Positions 22,101 to 35,643 of a stretch of DNA of 64,000 bases are shown here, in pieces. The stretch is from positions 4,568,501 through 4,632,500 of the forward strand of contig JBBMNZ010000035.1 in the NCBI GenBank assembly GCA_037954325.1. The letters run 5' to 3'. A program made the translations under genes and the position numbers. The notes under the pieces were generated by a model. That model was not told where the DNA came from and ran no database searches. It saw only the letters and a list, made by a program, of their open reading frames with translations. The stretch is from Fistularia commersonii (lineage: Eukaryota > Chordata > Actinopteri > Syngnathiformes > Fistulariidae). How positions within the stretch are numbered: the first letter of the stretch is position 1; each line of letters opens with the position of its first letter.

Positions 22101-25100
22101 ACTATAGCGTACCTCTTCCTCAGCCTCATCTGGATTGTGAAAAGGTGCCACGAGGCTTAAACCCTTTCCAGACTTTCTTCCTCTGTAAATCGCACCTTTT
22201 CATAATTATCTATTTTTTATTATTTATTTTGAGGTCTGCAACGGGATTCAAGCGTAACCTGGTCCAAGACGAGGACCCCTTCCAGAGCTTCTGCAACAAG
22301 ATCTTTGCCGGCTGGGACTTCTGCATCACAAACGAGAACGCAGCCAGGCTGAAGCGAAGCAGCCTGCTCTATGAGCTCAAGGTGCGCTGTACCGGGTTCC
22401 CCCCCCGGGCGGGTCACACGTCCAAATACCATGTTTGAATACAATGATCTCCATAAAGCCAGTATTTTTATTACATATGTTCTGCTTTCCCAGACGGATT
22501 TGGAGGAAGAGCGGATCAAGCAAAAAATCAAAGACCGCACCCGCAAGGAGAAATGTCGCATTTACCTTCTCCGCCTCATTCTCAACCTTTTCGTCATCGC
22601 TGTCCTGGCTGGCTGCTTCTACAGTATTTACGTTGCCACCGTCTTCTCCCAGAATGTTCAGCTGGATAAGATTCAAGTAATTCATATGTTTAATGTTTCA
22701 TTACACCTTTTTTATTTTGATGGCGTACTGTTAGTTTTCTCGTTGAGGTTCGGAGGGACTGTTCATCTCAAGGGGATGTGTAGAATCGATACAAGTAACC
22801 TTAAGTTATGAGTTCACCGGTTTACTTTTTCCGACATACGAGCCATCGCTTAGTCGATTCTTTGCTTTGTGATACAAGACCAGATCTGAGTTAGGAGCGA
22901 GCAGGATGAGTGTTTGACACCGACATGGCCACCGCTCTCTGTGAAGTGGCATTTAAAAACAGTCAGATGTACAACCCGGTGAATATCATGGAAGAACTTG
23001 AGCGGGGTGTGTGTGTGTTGCTGACTTGTCCGTGAAGAGATGGAGAAGTTGTTGTTGGTGAGATACTGTGACGGAAAGCATCGTCTGTGAGAAGGAGCAA
23101 CACATTTGAGGGCATTTGGTGCAGCAGACGGTGGGAACGTCAACTGACGAGTCATCGGAAGAGTCATTCAGACTCTTAAGAATTTTCAAAAAGAGGACCG
23201 TAATTCACTCCGTCTGTAAATGAAGTGTGCAAATTGAATTTAGCAATCCATTGTAGCATTAAGTGTGTAGTGAGTAAGTTAACTTAAGCGATAGAGCACC
23301 AAATGAAAAATTCCCTCAACCTCCTCCGCTGCTGCCAGCATCTTTTTTTTTTTCTTTCTGCTCTTCACAGTAAATACACTGAAAAAACAAGTTTACTTCT
23401 TTACATTATCTTTAATTATGTCTTTTTTTTTTCCTTACATTTTTGTCTTATCTAAAAACACGTAACAAAACCAGGGGGTGCTGGAACAGATTAGTGGGGA
23501 AATTTAATTTGATATAGGAGCTAATTGAGTTTCAAGCTTGCCTCACGGAAGTCAAGGTATTTCTGTATTACTTCTTGGCAGGAGAACTCCATTGTGGATC
23601 TCATCTACGAGTACCTGCCCTCCATCGTGATCACCCTGGCCAACTTTATCACGCCGCTCCTCTTCTCCGTCATCATCAACTACGAGGATTACTCGCCCGC
23701 CTTTGAGATCCGCTTCACCCTCATGAGGTACTTGGCTCCCTTCAGGCCGGCTCACCGCTTTTTTCTCTGCAATGATAAAAAGACATTTTCGGGAGTTTCT
23801 ACAGCAGAGCAACGTCAAGAACAAATTTATTTCGCTCTATATTTTATCCCCGTTCAATCTCAATGCAACCACTTACTTTGGAATAGAGAATGATTTGCTT
23901 GAGTCTGCGGGCACTTTGTCTGTCTGTTCCGTTTATTTATTCCTCATCCTCCTCCCTGTCCTTTTCCTCTCTCCTCTCTCTCTCTGTCTCCCCACAGGTG
24001 TGTTTTCATGCGATTGACCAGTATTGGGGTTTTGCTCTTCTCTCTGTGGTCACAGATCACAAAATGCAAAAAGGAGCCCTGCTTATGTGGTGCCAATCAT
24101 TTGCTATACTCGGTAAGTGCTCTCGATGTCGCGCACGGCGGCAGCGCTGTAGAGATTCATGCCGTTCGAACCCCTGCCTGAGCACTAGTCCTCTGCCCCT
24201 GCAGTGCTGGGAGACCCGTGTCGGCCAGGAAATGTACAAACTCACCATCTTTGACTTCATCATCATTGTGGCAGTCACCATCTTTGTGGAGTTTCCCAGA
24301 AAGTAAGACCTCTGTAAACTCAAATAAAATACAAAGAAGCAATTTAGAAAATTCATCCTTTGATTGCAGTCCTTTGACAAAACCCTTAGGCTATTATTCC
24401 TGTGTTCCCTGAAAGGAACATCCAAATCTTTGGGGAAATGTGCCATGGTACCTACATTTCTACAAGAAGATCAGTGGATTTCTCTGAACTTCCCGCCTTT
24501 AGTTAGCTTAGCTAAATGGATGGTTGTCTATGGTATCGGTAGCCTTCTCTTTTCTCATCTTTATGAAACAAGACAGGTTTTCTGAGTAGAGTTCAGGACC
24601 AATGCGCCAAGCTTCATTTTAAAAGTTCTGTAAGACATTACCCATTACCGTTCAAAGACGCGTTTACTTCAGATGTCATTCCATGTTGTGGCTGAACTGT
24701 GGAGGACTTGCCATCTATGCTAACACTATGCTAACGTTGACACTAACACCTGTGTTTGTGTGTGTGTGTGTGTCAGGCTGATCGTGATGCACTGTGACTG
24801 TGGCCTTGCCAAATGGTGGGGCCAGCAGGAGTTTGCTATTCCTCAGAATGTTCTGGTTATCATCTACGGTCAGACCATCTGCTGGATCGGCACCTTCTAT
24901 TCCCCGATACTGCCCGCCATCTGCACCATCAAATATTTCTTCATCTTCTACATCAAAAAGGTGATTTCTCTTGTTTTGTTAATCACAATATGGAAGTTTC
25001 ATTGAAGTTGGATGATTCCTGTCTTTTGTTTTCATTGTTTCCAAGATGTCACTGATAAACAACTGCCGCCCCGCCACGCGTCCATTCAGAGCCTCGAGCT

Positions 25101-26028
25101 CCAACTTCTTCTTCCTGGGCGTGCTGCTAATCGGCCTGGCTCTGGCCTGCGTGCCCGTCATCATAAGCGTCGCACAGTAAGTGCTTTATTGTGGATAGAA
25201 GTGGCTTTAAACGTCAACGCCAGCTCCCCCTGGTCGGCGAGCGGAGGAAGAGGCCCCCCCGGCGGGACGGCAAATTCACCACCGAAACACTGAACATGTC
25301 TGTGTGACTGAGCGATTATGCGCAAAACACAGCAGGAGCCGAGACGCTCCCTTGTCGCTCACCTTCTCATTAATTAATCTCTGTGCAGAATCAATTGTTC
25401 TCAGGCATGCGGACCTTTTGTCAATTACACCACCTCCTGGGAAGCCGTGCCGACCGCCGTCTCACAATTACCCAATGGCGTCCAAACCCTCCTGTACGGT
25501 CTGTCGTCAGAGGCCTTTGCCGTATCCTTCTTTGTCATCACATGGTAAGGGAGTCTTGAAACGACCGCGCACGCAGCCGTGATTGATTTGTTGGTCTGAC
25601 TCCAGCTTTTGTCTCCATCACAGCAGCGATTTGATTCTTATTTCTGTTTCCCCCTGCAGTCTGGCAATGTTTTATGTGATTGCATTAGCCGGAGCGCATA
25701 AGAGGGTCATTAACCAATTACGGGAGCAGCTTGCTATGGTGGGTTACTGCGTAATGTGACCACAGCAATTATTTCCCAAGACTATTGACCTGTTCATTTG
25801 GCTAATCTGTGGCTTTGGTGTGTGATTGTGTGCGCTCAGGAGGGAAGAGACAAGCACTTTCTTATCCAGAAGTTGTGCCAGGCCCAAAAACTGCCACAAG
25901 TCCAGTCCCCTGTGTCCAAACCTCAGCCCCGCAGGAGCAGCCCCAGCTATCACACCAGTTTCTCCAACAATTTCAACGAGGCGGTGTTCCTGGCACACCC
26001 ACCACCAGTATCCTCCACGCACGTGTGA
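19179..26028 (+). CDS. tmc7: Transmembrane channel-like protein 7
   Basis: Sixteen coding exons: 19179-19194, 20490-20748, 20842-20990, 21091-21246, 21322-21407, 21999-22144, 22234-22381, 22494-22676, 23582-23727, 23998-24112, 24205-24302, 24777-24960, 25046-25176, 25389-25544, 25660-25738, 25840-26028. Phases close to 2241 nt, 746 aa, near the human length of about 723. TMC7 is a multipass TMC-family membrane protein. Diagnostic stretches: LPSYQSLLYRRK and EKRRDK near the N-terminus, MQLWRGDIHLIQGMFGTGIL then SYFSFLRFLVMLNLVIF (helix 1), LSLIWIVKRSATGFKRN, FCNKIFAGWDF-type AGWDFCITNENAARLK, ATVFSQN, YLPSIVITLANFITPLLFS, signature CWETRVGQEMYKLTIFDF, WGQQEFAIPQNVLVIIYGQT, PATRPFRASSSNFFFLG, ACGPF and AGAHKRVINQLREQLAM. 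The first coding exon carries only 16 coding bases (MEVDP plus one base), so the start depends on the good donor GGTGAGTT at 19,194/19,195 and matching phase. Next gene nomo follows closely on the same strand. Confidence 0.93.
19195..20489. other. tmc7 intron 1
   Basis: Its first 350 bases are GC/CpG-rich and continue the promoter region; the rest is AT-rich. No further exon is recognised. Confidence 0.6.
22794..23572. mobile_element. Non-autonomous DNA transposon (MITE-like), copy 1, tmc7 intron 8
   Basis: This stretch aligns by eye along its length with 50,996-51,770. Shared blocks in order: TTAGGAGCGAGC(A/G)GGATG, TTTGACACCGAC, TTAAAAACAGTC, GAAGAGATGG(A/T)GAAGTTGTTG, GAGATAC(T/C)GTGACGG, GCATCGTCTGTGAGA, ATTTGGTGC(A/G)GC, GGGAACGTCAAC, TTCACTCCGTC, AGAGCACCAAATGAAAAA and GGGGAAATT(T/G)AATT. 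The left end (AACCTTAAGTTATGAGT) and right end (ACGGAAGTCAAGGTA) are imperfect inverted repeats. No transposase is encoded. The right end stops about 10 bases before tmc7 exon 9. Confidence 0.7.
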
Positions 26029-26601
26029 AAATACAGGGCCGTGGACGGGCCGCGCTAAAGGACCGCCGCCGAACAGAACCAAACTCACTAGCAATCTGTA
26101 ATTTTGAACGTGTCATGGTTATGTCTTGCCTTTCCAGTGTATTTGCTTTTTCCCAGTGGCGATTTAGATATTGTCAATTTTTAACAAGCCCCAATGTCCA
26201 GGTGTAGTAGGACCAAAACAGTGCTTCGTGATTAAAAATGTCTTTTTTTTGGCCTGTTATCTTTTCCTTCTGAGAAGGAATTTTCCACAACTTTTCTGAG
26301 TATTTATGCACTTTAAACGTGCTAACACAAAAGTGTTCTGACTTTAATATTAGCAGTGTTATTAGCCATCATGTTATTTGTCTGCCTTTTCAATACCCTA
26401 AGGAATAACTCCAAGGGAGTTAGAACTTAGTTAACACATTACTGTACACATCTTTGAACTTTAACCACTAGTTTTTGTACCACTTGTAACATTTGGGTTT
26501 TGGTAAATTATACAGAGTAGATTAGACTTTAAAGCATATGCTCTTTGTTCTTCTCTTGTTGCCTTTTTCTACACGACTGTCGTGAGTACCATTTAAAGAA
26601 A

Positions 26602-26607
26602 AATAAA
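26602..26607 (+). terminator. tmc7: tmc7 polyadenylation signal
   Basis: AATAAA lies 574 bases after the tmc7 stop codon, within AAGAAAAATAAAACTGC, and is followed by a GT-rich stretch (GTTGGTTGTGTG) that suits a downstream element. Confidence 0.65.
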
Positions 26608-26663
26608 ACTGCTTGTGGAAAAATAGTTGGTTGTGTGATTCCCCGGGCAGAAGCACCTCCCGG

Positions 26664-26679
26664 CCGCCAGGGGGCGCTG
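26664..26679 (+). promoter_or_regulatory. CTCF-like site between tmc7 and nomo
   Basis: CCGCCAGGGGGCGCTG closely matches the vertebrate CTCF core (CCASYAGRGGGCRS form). It lies between the tmc7 poly(A) signal and the nomo start codon, where a boundary or promoter-proximal site would be expected. Binding is inferred. Confidence 0.6.
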
Positions 26680-26777
26680 CTCTCGGCTGTCATTGACGGA
26701 CGCTTCAGCTGGTGCGGAACCGGAGGCAGCGTGCGGTGGCTCGGCTCAGAGGGGGGGGATCCGACGAGGCTGTCAAA

Positions 26778-29700
26778 ATGTTGAAAGTTACCATACGGGC
26801 GGACACGGGGACTGTCTTGATCTTCTTTTGGATTATTTATTCCCACTTCCTGACCGCGTCTTCCGACGACATCGTCGTCGCATGTGGAGGATTCGTGAAA
26901 TCCGACGTAGAAATCAACTACTCTCTGATCGAGGTGAGTGCGGGAGCTCGACCCCCGTAGCTTGTTAGCCGCTAGCTAACAGTTAGCGCGTTAATCTCAG
27001 CAAGCTAAGAAGGAAAGGGGTGATTTATTTGAATGAAATTATAACCCGAACAGCTTTTTATTTGTACTCTCGTTGAGTTTTGCAATGTCTGACTCTACCC
27101 GCTTCTCAATTTAACTTTATGCTAACTCGTTGTGTTGGCTAGCTTGTGAGAGGCTAATTCCCGTTGGAACGTTCGGATGCTAGCTAAAGTAGTTTCTCCC
27201 CCTCTAGCTTTAGCATTCAAGATGTGAGGTGCTAGACACTATTCCTTAATCCCCGTTCATTGACGGGCTCCCCGGGATTAGCCCTTTGGTTCAATTAGTG
27301 ACATTAACTAAATCCCTGGTGGAGTGCTCTTGTTCGCCGGTGACAGGCGTTATCCACCCAGCTTTCGCCTCTTTGCCACTTGTTTTCTCCTCTTATGTTC
27401 AGATTAAACTGTACACGAAACAAGGCTCCTTGAAGTACCAGACTGACTGTGCTCCCATCAATGGATACTTCATGATACCTCTCTATGACAAGGTACATGC
27501 AACAGAGAATACTCCCTTCTTTTATTCCTTGATGATGATTTGATACATTTCCTTTTTCTTTTTTGTATTAATTTGAACAGGGGGACTTTGTTTTGAAGAT
27601 TGAGCCTCCCCTGGGCTGGAGCTTCGGTAAGGTTTTCTCTGACGCATAGCTGCAGTTATTCAAATTTTAAGTCAAACACTTTGATATAGTAGAAAGGAAC
27701 TGCATTTGTAATGTTGTGCTGTTTCCACATGCAAATCCCTGTAAACTGTGCATGCTGGTGAAGTCGTAGCAGTCTTAATCAGATGTTTTTCCTGCAATTT
27801 CAGACACTGAGTTAACAAACTCCTTTTTTTTCCCCCTCCTTCCCCTCTTGTGCAACAATCCCCACCAGAGCCCACCAGCGTTGACCTCCATGTGGACGGA
27901 GTCAGTGACATCTGCACAAAGGAAGAAGACATCAACTTTGTCTTTACCGGCTTCTCGGTGTTTGGAACGGTAATGTTTCCTCAAGAAGTCATTTCTAAAA
28001 ACCTTGTCTGATCCAAGAAAAGTCAATTTCCCAACATCCCTCCGCCTGAGGCATGTGTGCCAAACTCAAGACCTGAGAGCCACATCGGCCTGTGAATGAA
28101 TTATCTTCGGCATGCATGATATTATCTAATTACTATTAGAGCTGGCCTGCCATGACACTACACACATTGCACTTCCAGTGCGTTGGCGCATCAAACACAG
28201 CTAGCCAGTGCGAGTGCACGCCTCAGTCGTTCATCAGCAGCACCTTCTAATTTTCTATTCCATTCGTTTATGAATGATTAAATTGTTTTATAGGCAATAA
28301 CTTTAAGTTGTTGTTAGTTCCAAGTTTAAGGTCATTTCAAGATGAGTTTTCACTAAACATTGAACCAGCCCAGCCCTCAACTTGGCGCACTGTGTGTTTG
28401 AGTTTGACACCCCTGGTCTAAGGTGATGCTGTTGTTTGTGCTGCACAGGTGCTGAGTAAAGGCCACCTTCTCGGCCCCGCAGGAGTGGAGGTCAAACTGA
28501 GTCGCGTGGGGGCAGAGGAGAAAACCCAGACTGTTGTCACGCAGCCCGGTGGAAAGTCAGTGGCCCAGGCGTTGCACAGATACTGATGCGATCGATACTG
28601 TTGCATGTTTTTCGGGATCACTGGTGATGTAAACGCCCCCTTTCTCTTCCCCTTGAAACTGCAGGTACACTTTCCTCAAAGTGCTGCCTGGACATTATGA
28701 TATCGCAGCCTCTCACCCCTCCTGGACCCTGGAGCAGGTGGGTAGCACCGTTCCCTCTTCATCGGTAGCCCAATAATATCACACGCTTCGGTCATTTCTC
28801 CGGCTAATTTATATTTATATGTTTACATTGTACTATGTAAAGATCTAAGGTTCAGTCCTCTGGTGATATATTACAGTTAATCAACACTTTGCACTGGTTA
28901 CTTTCAAAGAATCCTCTGTTGGAAATTAAAAATACCATTCGTTTTCACGATTAAGATTTAGAGATAGCAATTTGCAACAAATAACTAGAAAGTACTAGGA
29001 ATGTGTAAGCAGTTAGGAACAAAATAATTGCCTTGGAATTAGTTCTTATTTTGTTTTTTTTTAAATACATTGCAAACGGCATATCTGCAGGCTGGAAAGG
29101 AATCTATTGCTGCTTTTACAGACTTTTCAGTAAATTAAATGTCATGTCTAAGGACGCAGGAGACACATTCGGATTATTATTATTATTCTTTTTTTTTTTT
29201 TTTGGCCAATATAACCCACTCTATTTGAAGAGCTAATGGCTTTGCAAGACTCTGATGTAATCCTTATTTATCCTCAGGTCAAAATGACTAATAGACTTCT
29301 TTCAAAAAAGTCTGGAAACATTTGTCTGATGGTTTAAAGTATGACTTAATCAGGACTCGTGCTGGTCTTACCTCTTTTTTTTTTGCCCCTAATGTGGATA
29401 AAGTCACCTCCTGTCGTAAAGACTGTTATTCGTTCCCACTCCAGCATAAACAAACGCCATAAATCACAGATCCGCTTCGCTAATAAGCATCTCGGTCGGC
29501 AAATGTATAACTAATGGTTCTGACTCCTCGTTGGCGACCTTTTTCCTCCCCATCCCCCCCTGCAGAGCGCTACATCGGTGCACGTGTCCAATGCCAACGC
29601 CCCGGCCGCTGACCATCTGGTGGTCGGGGGCTACGACGTCTCCGGGGAGGTCCGCAGCGACGGGGAGCCCATGAAGGAGGTCACCTTCCTGCTGTACTCA

Positions 29701-32700
29701 GCCAGTGTCAAGAGAGAGGTGAGCCCCGTCTGTGCGGACGCTGGGGCCTCCACTCAAGCGCTGTGATTATTAAGTCCCAGCGGTCACGTTACCTGAGGCG
29801 CTGTTATTTCCAGAGAGATCACAACCGCAAGTGGCGGCGGTGACACCGAGAATGTTTCTTTCTTCTTTCCCAGGATGTCAGTGGTTGCAACCCGTCCCCC
29901 GTGGAGGGCGCAGACTCCGGGGACAGCGCCCTGGCCTACCTGTGCAGCGCCTTGTCCAGGGAAGACGGCACCTTCCTTTTTCCCGCCCTCGCTAGCGGCG
30001 AGTACACAGTGGTAAGCCTCCAGCAGAGCAGCCGCGATGTCGCTTGCAAGTCAGTTTCCCCGCTTCCTAAGTAGCGGTCAGACGCAGCTCGTTGCTCCCG
30101 ACCCCAGGTGCCTTCCTACCGAGGCGAGAGGATCACTTTCGACGTGGCCCCCTCCAGGATGAATTTCAAGGTGGAGCACAACAGCTTGACGCTGGAGGTA
30201 AAGTCACGTTGTCCGCCTTTACTCGTGCCACGCAAGACCCCTCGCTTCTTACGCGTGCCCGTTGCTCCACCCGCAGCCCATTTTCCGCGTCATGGGCTTC
30301 TCCGTGACGGGCCGAGTCCTCAACAGCGCCGGCGGGGAGGGCGTGCCGGACGCGGCGGTTTCCCTCAATAACCAAATCAAAGGTAAGCCGCGTGATCGTC
30401 CAGGAGCGGAGGAGCCGCTGAATGCAGTGTTTCTGATTGTCGTCTCCCCCCCCAGTCGTCAGCAGGGAAGACGGCTCTTTCCGCCTGGAGAACATGACGA
30501 CCGGTACCTACACCATCCGCGTCAGCAAGGAGCTGATGTTCTTCGAGGCGGTGACCGTGAAGATCGCCCCCAACACGCCCCAGCTCCCAGACATCGTCAC
30601 GGCCGGGTACGTGGCCCGAGGTGCAAGGGAGCGTAGATCGCCGCCGCGGCGAGATTAACGTTGACGGCGTGTCGGTGTGTCGGCCCCCGCGCAGGTTCAG
30701 CGTTTGTGGCCAGATCGCCGTCAGCCGCCTACCCGAGGGCATGAAGCAGCAAGGTCGTTACAAGGTCACGCTCACGCACCAAGGCCAAGACAAGGCCTTG
30801 GGCCGGAGCATCGACTCGGACAGCCTCGGAGGCTTCTGCTTCCAGGCCAAGCCCGGGGACTACAATGTCCAGGTGAGAACCGTCCTTCAAAAAGCTGTCA
30901 TTTTTTTTTTTTTTCGATTTATTTGGCTTCATTGCGCTTCAGAAATGTTGAAATGTGAGCGTGTCATGTCGCGTCACGTCCCGTGCCCAGGTGTCTCTGC
31001 CCGAGGCGTACGTCAAAGCAGGCCTGGCCCTCCAGCCTCAGGTCCTGGAGGTCTCCCTGGTGGACCGTCCCCTCACAGACCTGCTCTTCACCCAGTTCAT
31101 GGCCTCTGTGTCCGGAAAGGTCTACTGCCTCGGTAACGTTACACATTTAAAAAAATCAGTGTGCGGGATTGTTGTGTTTTTTTTTTTTGTTTTGTTTTTT
31201 TTAATGCATTTTTGACCCAAAGGCGTTGTTTGACCTTTAGCGTCCTGCGATGACCTGTCGGTGATGCTCCAGCCAGTCAGTCGCCAAGGAGAGAGGAGGA
31301 ACGTGGCGCTGTCCGGCAGCAGCGACATCCTCAGCTTTTCCTTCGACAATGTTCTTCCCGGGAGATACAAAGGTCAGCAGCGCGTGTGTGTGTGTATGCG
31401 TGTGTGATTCAGCCGATTAAGTCGTTTTCTGTTCTAAGACGATAAGTACTCATCTCACAGCATCAGACACTTTTATTTCAACTCTCCAAATCCTAAAACA
31501 GAGAGTTGGACTGGTTTGTTTGTACTGATAAAAATAAAATATCCCCTTTGCTTATCAAATAGTGACAAGGACTCACAATAGGTATTTCAAAATAACAAAT
31601 TTATTTCAGAATTTTATCCTACAGCACAATGTGATGTGAATTTTACTGTATGTCGGAATTCACATTAGGGCAAAAGTTTTCAAAAAAATTACCTAAACCA
31701 AATAAAAGAAATGAGGCACACTCCAGTATGGTGTACAACCGGTGAATGTAAACAAAGTCGTCTTCCTTGTATAACACCACGCAGAATTAGTTTCAATGTC
31801 GCGATTGACGGAATAAGGCTTTTGTAAGAAAAGAATGGGAGATGGCCATGTTACCAAGAAACGGCATAGGTTGAGGATGTCATGACGCTATATACATCTA
31901 TATTTTGCATTTGCATCCATCAAAGTGAATTATTGAGCACTGAATTGGGACATTGATTCTGATGCGCTCATCTTGTAATAACGTAATGCTCTCGTTCCTG
32001 TGACAACTGTCAGTGAGTATATCCCACGAGGAGTGGTGCTGGAAGCACAAATCCACCGAAGTGGAGGTTCTGGACTCTGACGTCCTGGGAGTCGAGTTCC
32101 GGCAGATCGGCTACATCCTGCGCTGCTCGCTGTCCCACGCCATCACCCTGGTCGGTACCTCGTGAGCCCCCCTCCCTCACAAGCACGACGCATTGCACTT
32201 AAAAGAACGCTCATTTTACACTTTGATTCCTACGTTCGTGCAGGAATTCTTCCAAGATGGCAGCAAACCCGAGAACGTGGGCGTCTACAACCTCTCCAAG
32301 GGAGTTAACCGCTTCTGCCTCTCCAAGCCCGGTGAGGTTTCCGTCCCCGACCTCTCATTAGCTAAACATAGCGTGAATTAGCATATCTGCTCCGCGAGTA
32401 ACACCGGAGCACCAACTGCTCCCCTGCGGAACGGTAGCCAAAGGGCTCGTGTCAGACTTAGCTACATGTAGAAGTGGAGCAGGGTAATTAATCAACGAAA
32501 AAATGGGCCTGTGCAGGTGTTTACAAAGTCACCCCCCGCTCCTGCCACCAGTTCGAGCAGGACTTCTACACCTACGATACGTAAGTGTGAACTCATTACA
32601 CCGGCCGTGGGTGCGACGCCGCCGTTCTGCTCGCCTAGTTCTGTCAGGTTACGGTTCTCAAACTGTCCGCCAGCTCGGCCCCAAGCATCCTGACCCTGAC

Positions 32701-35608
32701 CGCGGTGCGGCATCACATGACCGGCCTCATCACCACCGACAAGATCCTCGACGTCACCGTCACCATCAAGTACGGCCCGCCGCAGAGCTTCCGCGCGGCC
32801 TTTTAACCCTTCCCTCCCTCTCCGGCGTTTGTATTAAAGGCCGAAACCCGGTATTAAAGCCCTCCCACTGCTGGCGCAGGTCGTCCATCGAGAGCGAGCC
32901 GGCGCTGGTGCTCGGCCCCCTGCGCAGCCAGGAGGAGCAGAGGCAGGAGCAGCAGCTGCAGGAGATCCAGCTGCGGCGGCAGGAGCGGGAGCGCCGCGCC
33001 GCGGAAGACGACGGCGCCGCCAGGGACGACAGCCCGCCCATTCAGGAGAAGGCCGACGATCTGACGGGCCCCTTCCATTACGAATTCTCCTACTGGGCCC
33101 GGTGAGTGACAGAACACACACCGCACCGGGTTCCGCACTTGAGCATTTGCAAGTTATTTATATTTTCATGGTAGATTAGATACCCAACTTCTCTTTGGAT
33201 GAAACCCTCCTTAATTTTTTTTTTTTTTCATAGCGAATCCTCGGGGGCTTGAAATACATTTTCAACCATATCATGACCGCCTTATTAACTTCTCTTCAAA
33301 ACGATGGCCCAGTTAACTTAGAACTTCATAACAACACCACAGTTTCATAATTTTTTTTTATGGTTCCACAGGGCAGGAGAGAAGATAACGGTAACTCCCT
33401 CGTCGAAGGAGCTGCTGTTCTACCCGCCTGAAGTGGAGGCGACTATCACCGGAGGTACACGCACACATGCAATCGCACCGATCCTTGCACCTGCACTTTG
33501 TGAGTTGCACACCAAGCTGCACTCAAACATCTTGTTGCACTGCCACTGTTCTATTGGATATATCTAGAACATATCCAAATGCACTGCGGACAGCAAAGTA
33601 GGAATTTCACTGTACAGGGAAACTCGTTTCTACACTGTACCTGTGATAATAAACGCCTTGAACCTTTAGTTCAACATTACTGAGGAATCCCGCCTCCCTT
33701 CCTCCCCGGACAGAGTCCTGCCCGGGCCGCCTGGTCGACATCGCCGGTCGCGCCGGCCTCTTCCTGGAGGGCAAGGTGTCCCCGGAGCTCCAGGGGGCGG
33801 AGATCTCCATCACTGAGAGGGGAGCGGCCGTGCCACTCCTCACCGTGGCCACCAACGAGATGGGCGCCTACAGGTGCGAGGGCACGATTCTCTGGAAAGA
33901 CAACGTCGACGGTCGTTTTAGAGCCCCGCTTAACCTTCCACCCCCCTCCCGCAGCGTGGGCCCGCTCCACAGCGACCGGCAGTACGACATCAGCGCCAGC
34001 AAAGAGGGCTTCGTCCTGAGTCCCGTGGAGGGAAGCCGCGGGGACTTCAAGGCCTTTGCCCTGGCCAGTGTCACCTTCAAGGTACACGTGACCGTCAGAT
34101 CGGGCCACTCAGTAGATATTTTCCCCCCGTGTGTGTGTTCTACACACGCCGTTAACCGCAAGAAGCTTCTGGCAGAACGTTCCCCCGTCAAAGAAATCGG
34201 AGCAAAAACCGAACCCCGGTTCAAGGAACGAGATATTTCTTTGTTTTACATCAAGACTTCTTCTCTTGATGTAATATTTTGCCTCATTACCGCCTGTAAT
34301 CGGCGTTCCTCGGGGGAAAAAAGTCACTCACACAGAGGAGGAAAAAAATAAAGACGGAATATTTGAACTAATGTTTTTTCTTCCGCCTGAAAAGAAACCA
34401 CAGCAGAGCTGTGGCCACCAGGCAAACTCAAGCCGCGGGCCTGTTTGAACCCCTCAACCCCTCCCCGCAGCACAGCGGTATTTATTGCCATTTAAAATCA
34501 GATAGAAAAGTGAATTTAGCTTCAACAGGACAGAATCAATCCCCCCCGGCTAATACACCTTATAACAAGAGTTATTAATACGCCGCAGACAAAATAGTCC
34601 CAGCAGTGTCTGAGCTCTGTCCCCCCGTGTGCGTTAAATTCAAGCGCTCCGCGCCGCGTTGATGGCTTCACATCCATAATGAACCCCCCCTCCTCCACTG
34701 CACCCCAGTCACAAATGACAGAGAGGTTGTTTTAAAGGCCAAATGAAACACTCGTATGTGTGTATGTGTGTGCGTGTGCGAGAGACAAGCAGGCCGTCTG
34801 ATGCATCTCTTGTCGTCGGGCATGATTTTCCCGCTCGCCCTGCCAGAGAGCGAGAGAGAGCGGTGAAATACGCCGACGCCGCGACGCTGCCGGAAAAATT
34901 GATCCCAAGTGTGAGAGAGGATGCTTTATTCGCCACACGTTCTCTTTAAATATCTTCGGCGGGCTCGCCAGAAGACCCCACGGCGTAGATCTGCAAGGGC
35001 GCCGCCCGTCAGCGCTCGCCACGGTTTCTACTTATATACCGGTATCCTGTTTCTAATGCTAACTTCTTAAATATAATCACTCACACACTCGAAATGTTAA
35101 GAGATATTAAACCCACAACGCTGCAAACAGTAAATGTCACAGCCGGGAGACCCCCGCGACACCAGAGAAAGTAAAGAAATATGCGGGTAGGAAGGGGAGC
35201 GCAGCGGCTGCAGTACACCCCTGTGTAATGGATGGAGTTTATTGTTGCAGTAAGTAGGTCAGCGCCAAGCAATGTTGCGCGCATTTACACTAAATGCCCA
35301 AACTGAGTTATTGAAAACTATTATGGGGGAAAAAAAAAAAGCTTCTGCGTTCAGGGGGATGTGGAAACCTCACATTGTCGCTGAACGTTATTAAAGTGGG
35401 GAAAATAATAATAAAGATAGTGTGCGTGTGTGTGTGTGTGTCTTGACCTCAGCTACACACGAGTTTAGCGCTGCCTTTCCAATCCATATTCCACCTCAGG
35501 TGCTTGTGTGTGTTGTCGTAACTTACCGTATTGCTCATCCAAATGTTGGCCGATGCAAAGATGCATCTTTGCACCTGATTTCTTTACCATGCTCTCTCTC
35601 TGAAAAGT

Positions 35609-35643
<35 letters not shown>

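Noticed and set aside
30621..31136. 171-codon frame across nomo exons 12-13
   Set aside because: Crosses two introns in part and is in the wrong frame for most of its length; the spliced nomo reading explains the region.
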